Origin: Prillingera fragicola
Taxonomy: Eukaryota; Basidiomycota; Tremellomycetes; Trichosporonales; Trichosporonaceae
Assembly (NCBI GenBank): GCA_002335605.1
Contig: BEDY01000006.1
Coordinates: 620,001-684,000, forward strand
Direction of reading: 5' to 3'
DNA: 64,000 nt
Shown here in pieces: positions 14,153-25,429 of this stretch (position 1 is the first letter of the stretch; every line of letters begins with the position of its first letter). The translations under genes and the position numbers were made by a program. A model generated the notes under the pieces. The model was not told the DNA's origin. It did no database searches and saw only the letters and a program-made list of their open reading frames with translations.

Positions 14153-14583
14153 GTCTGCGAGAAGATGGTCAGGAATGGTGTTAAAAGGCAGAGGAAGGTG
14201 CTGGACAAGGGGGTGAAGCAAGTCAGACGAGAGGGAGGTCGTGAACTGGGGATGAGCGACCAGTGTCCCCTTTTGCTGGGTATAGTTTTAGAGCTAGAGC
14301 ATCTGCGGAAAGCTGCTGCGAGGAATAGGACACTTGCTAAAGCAGAAGTGACAAAGTGCGAGAGAGAGTGTGTGACATTGAAAGAGAGGTGACAGACAAC
14401 GAGGGAAGGCAGGGCAGCAGAGGTTCGAGTTGAATCACGTGATCTGTCCATGGTGGTCGCGCGCGTTGTTCGAACTTGGACACTACGACTTCTATCCATC
14501 TTTCATCTAATCACAACACGTCTCTATCCGTGTAACATACATCCCATCCGCGCTCAAAAGGGGCCATCCACATCGCCTTCGTC
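14153..14583. promoter_or_regulatory. Divergent promoter between the unknown minus-strand gene and TAF5
   Basis: 431 bp separate the two start codons. It contains a palindromic TCACGTGA at 14435-14442, an E-box of the type bound by Cbf1/USF-like bHLH factors, and a pyrimidine-rich stretch before the TAF5 ATG. Confidence 0.45.
14435..14442. promoter_or_regulatory. E-box palindrome TCACGTGA
   Basis: Perfect 8-bp palindrome around CACGTG, about 142 bp upstream of the TAF5 start. It is a candidate bHLH site; its function is inferred from the motif only. Confidence 0.35.
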
Positions 14584-17283
14584 ATGTCCGACTCTCCAAC
14601 GGCGGCAGCCGGCCCGAGTTCGTCGGCGCCGAAGGCGGACTTTCAGCTCCTCCCTCAAACTGTCATGGAGTACCTCCAACAACATGGATTCGACAAGGCA
14701 CTCCAAGCGTTCCAGGCCGATCTTGCAAGCAAGGGAGGGGATGAGAAGGATGCGGATGGCGAGGATGAGGGCATGAATGGAGGCTCTGCTGCCGCCGCTG
14801 GCGCCGGAGCTGGTGCTACCGCTGCAGCTCGTCGTGGCTCAGCCGCTGGCAAAGAGGCCATTTTCCGTGCTCCGCCCGCCATTGCTCTGGACAACATGGT
14901 CAAGCGCAACATTCCTCAGGCGACGACTGCTTCGGTATCGACGATGTCCAACGACATTACTCCCGACTTTATTGCGCAAGCAAAATACATTATTGATCAG
15001 TTGCAAACACGCCTCGAGGCAGCAAACGCAGACGAGGAGGCAGGAAGGCCTCCCCAGCCCCAAGCGGCCTTCATCGATCCCTCAGATCGTGTCGAGGGCT
15101 ACAAGCGGTACAGGAGATGGGTCAGCGACGGTCTAGACTTGTGGAAGGTGAGCTTTGGGTGGAGGTCTTGTGCTGATGAACAGTTTGAACTGGACAATGT
15201 GTCCTTCCCTCTCTTCGCGCACACATTCCTCGACCTCGTCGACTTTGGCTTTGTCGACGCGGGTAAGTGGATCATGGCTGACTATGTCTCAAAGCTAATG
15301 TTTGCAGCCCAGCAGTTCTACAAGGACAATGCCGAGCACCACCAGCTCTACCACCCCTCCGAGCTGTCTTACCTGTCGTCCATCAACGCGCCTCACCAGA
15401 TCCTCCTGGACCCGTATTGCCAGCGGTTGAGGTCGGAGCGCTACCAGGTCCCCATGTCGCGCAACTCTTTCGCGCTCATGGTGCAGTGGCTGAGCGGCGC
15501 AGGACTGGATGAAGAGTGGGAGGCTGGACTCCACAGCGTTCCTGGTCGGGCAAAAGAGGCCGTTCGGGCGATCGTCAACTCGCGTTTGGACATCAAGGTG
15601 TCCGATGCGGCCATGCCTCTGGACAAGATTGCGGTCGCGTCATCGAGTGGACTGCTGGCTGGCATGCTTCCCCCGTCGACGTCGCCTGACAAGTTCAACG
15701 CTGCCACCCAGCTTAAGCTTGGAGCGCCCCCGATGTTGGAGAAGTTGCGAGAGGAAGTTATACGCGTTGTGCGTGAGGAGGATGAGGCGCTTGAGGGCGA
15801 GGGCCACACGCCTGGTGGCTCGGCGATCAATGGCCACGCCAATGGTCTTGATGCCAACGGGGACGTTGACATGGCGGACGGCACCCGCTCACCGACAAAG
15901 AAGCATATCAAGATTGAGCCCGACGACAATCGCGATCCTGATCTCGTCAGCCCCGATGCTTCCGAGACCCTTCCTCCACAGCCGACCTTTTACAAGGTCA
16001 CGGACGTGAAACGTGAGGTCGAAGCTGTGCGTGACAAGCGCAAGATGATTCGCCTCGGTCCCAAGGGCCAGGAGGGAGCCGACCCACTTGTGACATTGCC
16101 GAGCATCGTGGCATTTACCATGTTTGACGCCGGAGAACCGTGAGTCTTCGTTCTTACGAGAGTTGAGCTAACGTATAGTGTCACGTCTGTTGAGTTTTCG
16201 CCTGACTCGTCGCTTATTGCGGCTGGTTCGGCGGAGAGCTGCGTGAGGTTGTGGAGCTTGAAAGACGAAAAGTTGAAAGCCAAGCACATTGGTGAGTGTC
16301 TTTCGCGAAACGACGCTGACGCCAGATCCATCAACAGGTCAAGTGGCTGAGGACGAGGGGTTGGCTATGCGCAAGCTTGTTGGACATTCTGGACCGGTGT
16401 ATTCACTGTCGTTTGACCCCATATCGGGTTCCGGCGGACCGCCTCGCGCGCTCCTGTCGGCGTCGCAGGACTCGACCATTCGCTTGTGGTCGTTGGATAC
16501 TTACTCCAACTTGGTGGTGTACCGTGGTCATGCACGGGAACCTGTCTGGGACGTTGAGTGGGGACCAATGGGTGTCTACTTTGCGTCTGCCAGTCGCGAC
16601 CGGACGGCCAGGTTGTGGAGCACGGACCGAGTCACCCCTCTGAGGATGTACTCGGGACATATCTCGGACGTTAACGTAAGTTTCTGGTGAAGAACTCTGC
16701 TGACAACTAGTGCGTCAAGTTCCACCCCAACTCGCTGTACCTCGCTACCGGCTCGAGCGACAACACATGTCGTCTCTGGGACGTGCAGCGTGGCCAGTGC
16801 ATCCGCCTGTTCCTGGGTCACAGCGACGCCGTGACTACCATGGCCATCTCGCCCGATGGCCGCACTCTCGCCAGTGCTGGCCTCGACTGCAGCATCTACT
16901 TGTGGGACCTTGGCTCTGCCCGTCCCATCAAGAAGATGACAGGTCACACCGCGCCCATCGAGTCGTTGTCCTTCTCCGCCGAGTCTGCGGTTCTCGTCTC
17001 GGGCGGCCTCGACAGCACAGTCCGCTGCTGGGACGTCAAGGCAACTGGCGGCGCCCGCCCTGCCCGCGGCATGGACCTCAACAACGACAGGCGCAACGAC
17101 GGCGCAGCTGGCACCCTCCCCATGGGCCCCGGCGAGCTGAGCTGGGAGGACATGGGCCAGTCGTCCGACTTGCTGTCCACGTTCCACACGAAGCGCACGC
17201 CGGTCATCAAGACGCACTACACGCCGCGCAACCTTTGCATGGTCGCGGGCTCGTTTGTGCCGCCTGCCAACAAGCAGTCGTAG
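14584..17283 (+). CDS. TAF5: TFIID/SAGA subunit TAF5 (WD-40 repeat)
   Basis: 836-aa homologue of TAF5, the scaffold subunit shared by TFIID and SAGA in the nucleus. A LisH-like N-terminus contains TVMEYLQQHGFDKALQAFQ (about residues 22-40). The TAF5 N-terminal dimer domain follows (YKRYRRWVSDGLDLWK, FPLFAHTFLDLVDFGF, YLSSINAPHQIL), then an acidic linker and six or more WD-40 repeats from about residue 520 (for example LLSASQDSTIRLWSLDTY, ASASRDRTARLWSTD, ATGSSDNTCRLWDVQRG, LASAGLDCSIYLWDLG). Introns: 15148-15183, 15263-15307, 16140-16178, 16292-16325 and 16676-16710 (34-45 nt). The first two are multiples of three without stops, so unspliced transcripts stay open through the conserved N-terminal domain. 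The 3' end faces RTT109, 127 bp away. Confidence 0.94.
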
Positions 17284-17410
17284 TTGGTAGTATTTGGAGG
17301 CTGGGAGGGAGAGAGCATGATACCGAGCTAGATACACCACCACGCACAGGATATGTATGCATGGTTGTACACGTTGCGGCTACATAGGCTACTGGCCAAC
17401 TAACGGCAGG

Positions 17411-19010
17411 CTATTGCCGGGGCTTGGCCTTTTTGCGGGGCTGCAGCATGGTCACCGTCTCCTCCTTGCGCTTCTGCGGGACAGGCGCGTCGACCCCCGT
17501 CTTGGGCGCGATGGACGACGTGCATGCCGCCCAGCCGTCCTCGCCAATCTCGTCGACGACCAGCGCGCGCGTCGTCGCCAGCCAGTGTGCGGTTCCCTGC
17601 GCCGCGAGCGCGCGCGTGCCAAAGTCGGTGTTGAGGAGCGAGGTGAGGACGCGCTCGACGAGCTTCTGGTTGAGCGATGTCTTGGACTTTGTCGGTTGCT
17701 TGTCCGCGTCTCCGTTCTTCTTCTCCTCGTCCTTGACAGGTTTGCTCTCCTCGCCGTGCGCGACCACCGCATCCGCATACGCGCTCGCAGCAGCCTCAGC
17801 AGCGGGAACGGCAGGTGTGTCGCACGACAAGCTGAAGAAACCGGTCACGTCGCCACTGGCACACTCCTGTCGGAATCCGAGACGCTCCCAAAACTCCTCT
17901 GGCGGGATCTTGGCGAGAGCTGCGTGCGCCTTGCGTCGCTCGTCTTCCTCCTCGGCGGCGTCTTTTTCCTTGCGTGTGCGTTTCTTGGGCGACGTGGGGG
18001 GCTGTTGCGAGCCGTCGCCCGAGGCTGCACTGGTAATGCTGCCTGTACAGCCCACTGTCAGCGGCGCCGCCTCGAGGGCACTAGCGACGAGCTCGTCGAG
18101 GAATCGCGTCTTGGGGTCGTCGGGCAGCGAGGGAATGAGGGTCGCGAGACTCGGCGCGAGCCCATTGTCAGGCAAGAGAGGCGTGACAAACGGCGGCGCA
18201 TACACCCACTTGACACCAGCAGGCAACGGCCTTTTCGGAGCACCAAGCATGCCTGCAGCCTCGGCGGCACTGTAAGCCGGCAGCATGTATCGGAGGGCAA
18301 CCTCGGCGGCGGGCAACCCTTTCTCCACGAGCCGAGCGGCTGCACCCTCATACACGCCCTTCCACCATCCGCAAAGCCCGAGACCACCGAGCACGCGCTT
18401 ACCGCCGCCTTCCACCGAGTTGGGAAAGAGGTATTGGCCCTGGGAGCGTGCAAAGAGGGTCGCCGACACGCGGGGCGTGGGGCGGGTCGCGGGGCCGAGA
18501 AAGTGGGTGAGCACTGATATGGCGAGCTCGCGGGTGATGGGGCCCGCGGTCGGGGGTGCGTAGCCTGACGAGTCGACTTTGGAGATGTACACGATCGACG
18601 TCGCTGGTGAGGAGGGGGAGGTGGGGAGAGTGTAGACGTGCGCTGAGATTGCTGCTGCGAGAACGTTGCCCGCGGGTCGTGACGCGTCCGACGCGTCGGT
18701 GACTGCGGTGGGGGGTTGTGCGTCGGTGGAGCTGGGGTTGGAGGTTGCGGTCTCAGGAGAGCTCAGCTCTGCCCCTGGCTCGAGCGCGCAATGCACGACG
18801 ACGAGATACTCTGTTTCGATGCAACGGGCTGTGGATGTTGGCGCGTGAGGGTAGAGTGCGGTTGTGCGCTTTGGCGCCGAGCTGAGCACCGTCACGCCCA
18901 GCGCATGTATGCTCGGCAGAGCTGCCAGTGCATCTGTGACACTCTCTCGCAGCCTGTAGATGTAAGCTTATGCACGCAAAAGAGTCGACGTACGATGGAC
19001 GCGCAGTCAT
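17411..19010 (-). CDS. RTT109: Histone acetyltransferase Rtt109 (H3K56)
   Basis: 519-aa homologue of the fungus-specific acetyltransferase that modifies histone H3 (K56, K9) with chaperones Asf1 and Vps75 during replication-coupled chromatin assembly. Family blocks seen: SIVYISKVDSSGY, SATLFARSQGQYLFPNSVEG with GWWKGVYE, LPDDPKTRFLDEL, and FWERLGFRQECASGDVTGFF. The Asp-Asp-Pro-Lys motif falls at residues 284-287, almost the same place as D287/D288/K290 of the yeast enzyme, including the auto-acetylated lysine. A Lys-rich insert lies between the two C-terminal blocks, and the C-terminus is basic (RKKAKPRQ). The long exon has no ATG in the right place. A 17-nt first exon (19010-18994, MTARPS) spliced over a 40-nt intron (18993-18954) restores the family N-terminus LRESVTDALAALPS. 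Confidence 0.92.
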
Positions 19011-19236
19011 GGTGGGTGGAGAAATGTGCAGTGATGACGCACTGATCGACGGCCAAGTTGGCTCTGAAATTTCTGTCGCCCGACCTCGACCGTGTCAACA
19101 ATACTCTATCTCACACCACCAACACCATATCATCACCACTTGCATAGCTGCTCCCATCTCACAGAAGCGCTGGCACTGTCAGCCCACACACCTTACTCTC
19201 GCCTCCCGCATCCCCAGTTCATCTCTCTCTCCCACC

Positions 19237-19825
19237 ATGGCCTCGTCCACGCCCGAGCACGAGCTGCTGGCCACCGAGCTGCGTCCCGTCACCAACGCCG
19301 TGCTTACTGTGCGCATCATCAAGTCGTTTCCCTTCCGCACCACCAAGAACCTGGTGCTCAAGGACCTCGACCTGACCACGCTGACCGTCGGCGGCCTCAT
19401 GGACAAGTGCCGGGAAGGTGGGTGGCGCGGCGGAGCGCGGATTGTTCCATGACTGACCACTGGGTGCAGCTATCAAGACCAACGTTAGCTTCAAGCTCTA
19501 CCGCCAGATGCAGCTTGGTGCGTCGCTAGAGACGGTGTGAGCTGACGGGGCAGACACTATCAAAAAGTACACTGTCGCACACGGACACAAGACGATGAAC
19601 CTCATCATCAACCTCGACAACGACGAGTGGATCCTGTCCGACATGAACCAGACCCTGGCCGACGCCGGCTGCGGTACGTGCTTTTGTTGACGAACACAGC
19701 TGATAAACAGAGAACGAGACCGAGCTGTCGTTCTTCAACCGTGCCGATTACGAGGCGTTCAAGAACCACCCCGAGGTAGGTGATGGAAGCAAGCAAAGGC
19801 TAACGTTCAGACCAAGTGGGACTGA
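19237..19825 (+). CDS. UPF0538 family protein (C2orf76 homologue)
   Basis: Small protein of about 120 aa encoded by five exons; introns at 19418-19469, 19518-19553, 19674-19710 and 19776-19810 (35-52 nt) close the frame and give an ending of HPETKWD. The motif order matches human C2orf76: LTVRIIKSFPFRTTKNLVL, a TLTVGGLMDKC segment, then YTVAHGHKTMNLIINL with a following Asn-Asp-Glu-Trp, TLADAGCENETELSFF, and an E/D-Y-E-A-F-K tail. The fold is likely ubiquitin-like (beta-rich start, acidic beta-turns); the molecular function is unknown. It shares a 226-bp divergent promoter with RTT109. Confidence 0.88.
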
Positions 19826-19985
19826 GCGCGCATCTCAACGTTGTCATGCATTCTTGGGCTTTTGGCATTTCAGTGACACACTAACTGTGCAACTTTTGAC
19901 GCGTAGACCATGATACATGGCTACTGGCGACAGACTATAAACAGCATCCCCCTTGCGCTACGCGCTCTCACTCCTCATTCACAGT

Positions 19986-20622
19986 CTAGTACCTCGCGGC
20001 GTTCTTCCTGCGACGGCCGTCAAACACGGTGATGAAGCAGCTGAAGAAGAGCAGAATGGCGGCAATGACGGTGATCCAGATGGCCGGGCCGTACGAGGCC
20101 GAGAAGGCGAGGCTGGAGTGGAAGTTCTTTGTCGCCTTGATGACCTGGGAGAAGATGGCAAAGTCCATGGCCATGGCGAGGCCGGCGACGAGAAAGGCGA
20201 CCAGCGTAAGGATGGCAGCCAAAAAGTGGCCAAAGCGGCTACCGAAAAAGGAAAAGATGAACGCAATGCCAGTGACGGCCGTGGCAATGGGGTGAAGCAC
20301 CAGGGCGTTGGTCATGGTGTCGAGCCGGCGGGGGAACGGGTCGGCGCCGCCGAGCATGTTCTCGACCGTCTTGGAGAGGGCGTACCCGACTCCGCGCCGG
20401 GAGCACTCGTCCTGGCCTGCAGTTTGGCAGTAGCCTAGCACACCGAAGCGGATCACATCCTGGTCAACGTAGACCTTGCACAGGGCGAGGTTGTTGATCA
20501 TTGGTGACGACACTGACAGTTAGTACCCAGTTCCTAGGAGTTAGTTACCCACCCGTCGAGAAGAAGAGGAGCGCGAACGCGATAAAGATGATGATGCTGG
20601 CAATGTAGTCCTTGATAGCCAT
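19986..20622 (-). CDS. SUR7/PalI family four-span membrane protein
   Basis: 198-aa protein; the 40-nt intron 20552-20513 falls just inside the first membrane span. Layout: TM1 at residues 5-23 (DYIASIIIFIAFALLFFST), an extracellular loop with spaced cysteines (FGVLGYC and a second Cys after seven residues, the claudin-like motif of the Pfam SUR7 family), then three more spans (PIATAVTGIAFIFSFFG; AAILTLVAFLVAGLAMAM; AIWITVIAAILLFFSCFITV) and a basic tail DGRRRKNAARY. Family members act at plasma-membrane eisosomes (Sur7) or as the pH-sensor helper PalI/Rim9. The short C-terminal tail here favours neither clearly. A TATA box lies about 65 bp upstream and GCCAAG sites are spread further upstream. 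Confidence 0.85.
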
Positions 20623-22517
20623 GGTGGATGGATACTGTCGTTGGTGAGTGTGTGAGAGGTGGCGCGGTCCATGCACTGGTGCAGCATATATACTGGCGCG
20701 GGAACCGACAGACAGACATTTATCAACAAGCCGTCACCCCCTACGACGCCGCTCCCCTCTCCCTCCCCCACTGCCGCAGGGACGACAGCCAAGAAGCTCA
20801 AGCGTACAAGAAGCAGAGTGCAGAGAGAGGTGTGAGTTGTTAGCCAAACGGTTGGGTTGCCAGGGGAACCATACGTGCCTCGCGTGTCATGTTGCCTTCC
20901 CGTGCCACGGGAGGCAGTGCCAAGAGTCATGTGAGTGGGTCAACAGTAGCAGCAGCAGCAGCAGTAGTGGTGCTTGAGCGACTCGAGCTGCTTTGTAGGA
21001 ATGCATCAGTCGTGGGTGAGCACGGACGCAAAAGGGTCTGATGCATCGCCTTGGGGAGTGATGGAGACGGAAGGCAGGTTGGGATGAAAGGATGATGGTT
21101 CCGGCGGATGTAGCAATGTTGTGCCAAGACGCGTCTGCGCGTCAACAGATGTCGTACGTGACTGCCTCAAGGTCGGGCCTGATAACGAGTAGACTTAGTC
21201 ACAAGGCCCAGACGGTCGATCGTATGGAGCAATGATCACTTGCTCATTCCTTGCAGCATACATTACGTAGCATACACTGCATCTGCATGTCAAAGACCGT
21301 CTTGACTACTGCTACGCAACGTTTGTGTAAGGGTTCCTGGATGTGTCGAGCTAGCTGGCTCCTCTTACCATGCATGACGTGCACGACAGAGTAAATGTAT
21401 GAGTGAACTCAGTCAGTGAAGAAGAAGTTGGGGAGGGTGCGCCAAGAAGTAAAATGACACCCTCTCTGGTGTCAAGTGGCACAGGACATGTGTAAAGGCG
21501 CCTCCCACCACCAAGCTGCTTCCTCCCCCCGTCGACCGACTGCCAACTCGGCATGCAACAACCGCGGCTGGTAGCACCATGCACCATGACTCGCTGACTT
21601 TCTGGCACTGCAAAGCTGCGAATCGAACCCCATGACCCAAGAGTTGCAGCATGCATATGTCTAGATTATAGTTACAGCCCACAGTGAGTTTCATTAGCCA
21701 AAGTTAGTGGTGGCCTGAAGGAAGCAGCACTTACGAAAGGTACTGACCTTCCACTTTGCCAATCTTGCTCCCACCAGAGCTGGCAAGAATAGACACGCTA
21801 CTGACGCTGTAGAACACGTCCCAGGTACTTGCATACGCAGGTGCAGACAAAGATAGCCCTTGCGGCGAGATAGCAAGGCTGCAGATTGCCTTGGCACGTG
21901 CTGGTAGCAGAGATAATTGATAAATAAAAATAAATTCCCGTGCAATGGTCCCTAGCTGCCATACGATAGACCACTTGAGATAGTCCCTTCCGTCCCAACA
22001 GTGCACGCGAGATTATATCCAGACAGCAGGCGAGGCACGTTATCCTTGTACGGGTCTCTCCCCTTTGCTGAAGCCTTCGTCACTGCAGTCTTGGACAGTG
22101 CAACGACGTGAAAGGGGGGACGATTGGCCACGCTCGTTTGGTCGAGTGATCGCCGGGGCGCAGGCTGCGCACGGTCACTTGCGCCCCTTCCATATCTTGT
22201 AACAACAAGCAACTCTTCTCCTTCTGTCTCTCTCCCCCCTCCTTATCCACCTGCTCCCAACAGCACATACGCCACCACTTCAACCAAGCTCTTGCACACC
22301 ATGCCCAACTGTACGTCCCACGTTCCACCCCAGGGCCTGTAGTCCTCAGGCACCAGCCAAATCTCGGCGACCTCCACTGGAAATAGATCCGGCCGCGTTG
22401 TTCAGAATTCAAGGGCAACATTGTCAGCGGCTGGAGACGAGTGGTGGCGTCTACCTGGCGCCATTTCCTGACCGCAGCTCCTCATCGCCCACACCACCAC
22501 CGCCGTCGCCGTCAACA
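20623..22517. promoter_or_regulatory. Divergent intergenic region of the SUR7/PalI-like and SulP genes
   Basis: 1.9 kb without supportable genes. It contains five copies of the PacC core hexamer: GCCAAG at 20788-20793, 20919-20924, 21123-21128 and 21441-21446, and the reverse CTTGGC at 21890-21895. An E-box CACGTG at 21895-21900 overlaps the last one. A CAG run (20947-20964) is a minor microsatellite. A spliced leader for the SulP gene (donor GTACGT near 22311) is possible but not established. Confidence 0.45.
20686..20692 (-). promoter_or_regulatory. TATA box of the SUR7/PalI-like gene
   Basis: ATATATA, read as TATATAT on the minus strand, 64-70 bp upstream of the start codon at 20622, the normal distance for a fungal core promoter with a short leader. 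Confidence 0.4.
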
Positions 22518-25157
22518 ATGGCTACTCCACCAACGACATCTGCGTTGAATTCTAACCCGACATCAGTCCCAATGACTCCAGAAGGGTCCTCGGGAGGCTC
22601 AGAGGGCTCGTCACCCTCGTCAGTGTCATCTCGCTACGACCTGCACCAGGGGACACCAACAACAGCCGTGTCCGCCATCCGCACCGCTCCAGGAGAAACC
22701 ACCCACTTGTTGTCACCGACGCCAAAGTCACAGCCAAACTACTGGACAGACGACGACCACGCCGACGCTGCACCTGGGCCGTCGAGCCTGGGTCGTGCTC
22801 GCGGCAGGCATCTCCAGATAGACTATCCGCGCACTGATCATTCACGAGAAGGTGGGCACGCGCTGCTTCTGGGCACAGCTAACTGTTCAGATTCGACAGC
22901 GTCACAGAGCCGACTCCGCAAGACGTACGGCGTAGCCAAGACTATCCGTCAGCGCTCCACCTATTATGTTCCAGTGAGTCGCACGGTCCACACGTCGCTC
23001 CAACCCGCACATCAGAAGCTCACACCACAGGTGACCGGCTGGCTGCCACAATACAGCTGGCAACTGTAAGAGACACCTCCAAGAAGTCACGCTCACGACC
23101 CCAGATTCTCGGGTGACTTGGTCGCAGGCGTATCAGTGAGTCCGCTGCTGCAGGGTTACTGCTGCGGAGAGCTAACAAGCCGCGCAGGTCGCTTGTCTCT
23201 TGGTACCCCAGGTAAGTTGCCGTCAGGGCACTCTGCGCGGCGGCGGTGGCTGATGGCGCAGGCAATGTCCTACGCCAACGGTCTAGCGAAAATCACTCCG
23301 GTCGCTGGCTTGTGGGCTTCGGCCGTCGGCGCCGCAGTCTACGGTGTCATGGGCACGTGCAGGTGAGTGGCACGGACGCTGGTGCGGAGCTGACAGAGAC
23401 AGGCAAATGTCCATGGGCCCAGAGGCGTCGCTGTCGCTCATGCTCGGACATGTGATTGAGCAGATAGTCTACGGCGACCCGCACACGCTGCCAGAGAACC
23501 CCGAGAGGGAAGCCATGGCCGTGACGGTCATGATCACTTTCCAGGCGGGTCTTATCACCACGATCCTGGGATTGCTCCGTCTAGGTTTCCTCGACGTTGT
23601 CTTGTCCCGAGCCTTGCTCCGAGGCTTCATCACCGGTATCGGAGTCGTACGTATGTGGAGCACGACTGCGCTGACGCCAGATAATCCTCATAGAGCAGCT
23701 CGCTCCCCTCCTCGGCCTGGTTCACTTCATATCCGGCCATGTCAACCCGCCAACGTACCCCATCATGAAACTCATCTTTACGCTAAAGCACATTCGCCAC
23801 GCCAACATTCCTACAACCATTCTATCGGCATGCAGCATTGCCTTCCTCCTCGCCTTCAAGCTCACCAAGCAGGCGGCGGTCAAGCGCCCAGGCGGCACAT
23901 GGCTCCGCTACGTGCCCGAGATTCTGATTCTTGTCGTGACGACAACAGGTGAGTGGAGCTCAGATAAGTGGAGCTGATCACCAGTTCTCTGCGCCTACCT
24001 CCGCTGGGACGAGCTTGGCGTGTACGTTGTGGGCAAGATTCCGGGTGGCAAGGAGCTACCCTTTGGCATGCCCCTTACGCCGCGCACCCTCAAGTACTTT
24101 GGCAAGACGTTCCCCACTGCATTCGTCATGGCCGTCGTCGGCGTTGTCGACTCGATGGTCGCTGCCAGGGAGAATGCGACAAAGTACGGCTACCCCGTTA
24201 GCCCTAACCGAGAACTCGTCGCTCTCGGCAGTGCCAACCTGGCAACGTCCCTTGTCACCGGTACCGGCACTCTGCCCATCTTTGGATCTCTCACACGTTC
24301 GCGTCTCAATGGCCAGACCGGTTGCCGCACCCAGATGTCCGGTTTCATCACCGCGGCTCTCATGATCCTTTCGGTCTTCTTCCTCCTCCCGTCGCTCTAC
24401 TTCCTCCCCAAGGCCGTGCTGTCGTCGATCATTATCATGGTCGTCTATGTTCGTGAGTACCGCTCCATGCGTGCGCAACTAATTGCCAGTTCTCGCCGAG
24501 GCACCCCACGATGTCATATACTTCTGGAAGATGCGCGCCTGGACAGACTTCCTCCAGATGACCGGCACCTTCCTTCTCACCACCCTCTTCTCCATCGAAA
24601 CCGGTCTCCTCGCCTCGGTTGGATTCTCTCTCATTCTTGTGATCCAGCGCTCCACCCAGCCCCGCATCAAAATCATCGGCCGCCGCCCAGACACGGACGA
24701 ATGGGTCCCGATTGATGACGACGAGGACGAGGACGCGATCAAGGAGGAGATTCCCGGCGTGCTCGTGGTGCGCATTCGCGAGTCGCTCTCGTTTGCCAAC
24801 ACTGGCCAGCTCAAGGAGCGTCTCCGCCGTCTCGAGCTCTACGGCCCGAAGAAGAGCCACCCGTCGGACGTCCCCCGGCGCCGCGAAGCCAAGGCAGTAA
24901 TCCTGCACATGGGCGACGTGGATGACATTGATGCCAGTGCGCTGCAGATCCTCGGCGAGCTCGTCCAGAGCTACCACGAGCGCGGTGTCGGAATCTACTT
25001 TGCCCACCTGCGCGCGTCGCAGCTGGCCATGCTGCGTCTCGTCAACGTGCCCCAGCTGCTTGGGCCGCACCGCTTCCACCCCGACCTGCGGAGCGCGATG
25101 CGCGAGGTCGAGTCGCTCGGCTTTGGGACGCGTGTTGCCAGCTCGCGATTTGCATAG
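22518..25157 (+). CDS. SulP/SLC26 sulfate-type anion transporter with STAS domain
   Basis: 751-aa membrane transporter. A disordered Ser/Pro/Thr-rich N-terminus (about 130 aa) precedes the SulP signature region DLVAGVSVACLLVPQAMSYA and the following spans (WASAVGAAVYGVMGTCRQMS, GPEASLSLMLG, LGLLRLGFLDVVLSRALLRG). Further spans end near FSLILVIQRS, then come an acidic insert DDDEDEDAIKEE and a C-terminal STAS domain (VLVVRIRESLSFANTGQLKE, AVILHMGDVDDIDASALQIL). It resembles the fungal SulP branch with long termini (S. pombe SPAC24H6.11c type) rather than plasma-membrane Sul1/Sul2, so substrate and membrane are uncertain. Nine introns: 22852-22890, 22974-23030, 23066-23104, 23136-23187, 23212-23261, 23363-23402, 23647-23680, 23949-23984 and 24453-24489. 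Three consecutive exons are only 35, 31 and 24 nt. Confidence 0.93.
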
Positions 25158-25429
25158 ACTGCCCCAAACGACCCTCTTACTCATAGATGTCCCCTTCTTG
25201 TCAAAAGATTTAGATTACGATGCGACGATTTCTTCTTGGTGCCGTTCACACAGGTGCATGGTCTATGTATCTAACACTATCTAACAGCCGAGGCATTCGA
25301 ATAGACTACAGTCGTTGTACAGTGCGTCGAGGTCAGAAATGAAACAGGCGCGGGGCACGAATGAAGCGTAGTGTCACAGTTTGAACGTGCCGGTACCTTC
25401 AGTGAGGGTCGCAGCTTATCCCGAAGCAG

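Noticed and set aside
17357..18517. Long open frame (386 codons) on the + strand opposite RTT109
   Set aside because: The opposite strand encodes all Rtt109 family blocks; this frame is a composition shadow of GC-rich codons and has no motif.
21590..21720. tRNA-like B box (GGTTCGATTC) on the - strand
   Set aside because: The flanking bases do not form a T-stem, no acceptor stem pairs, and no A box lies at the right distance.
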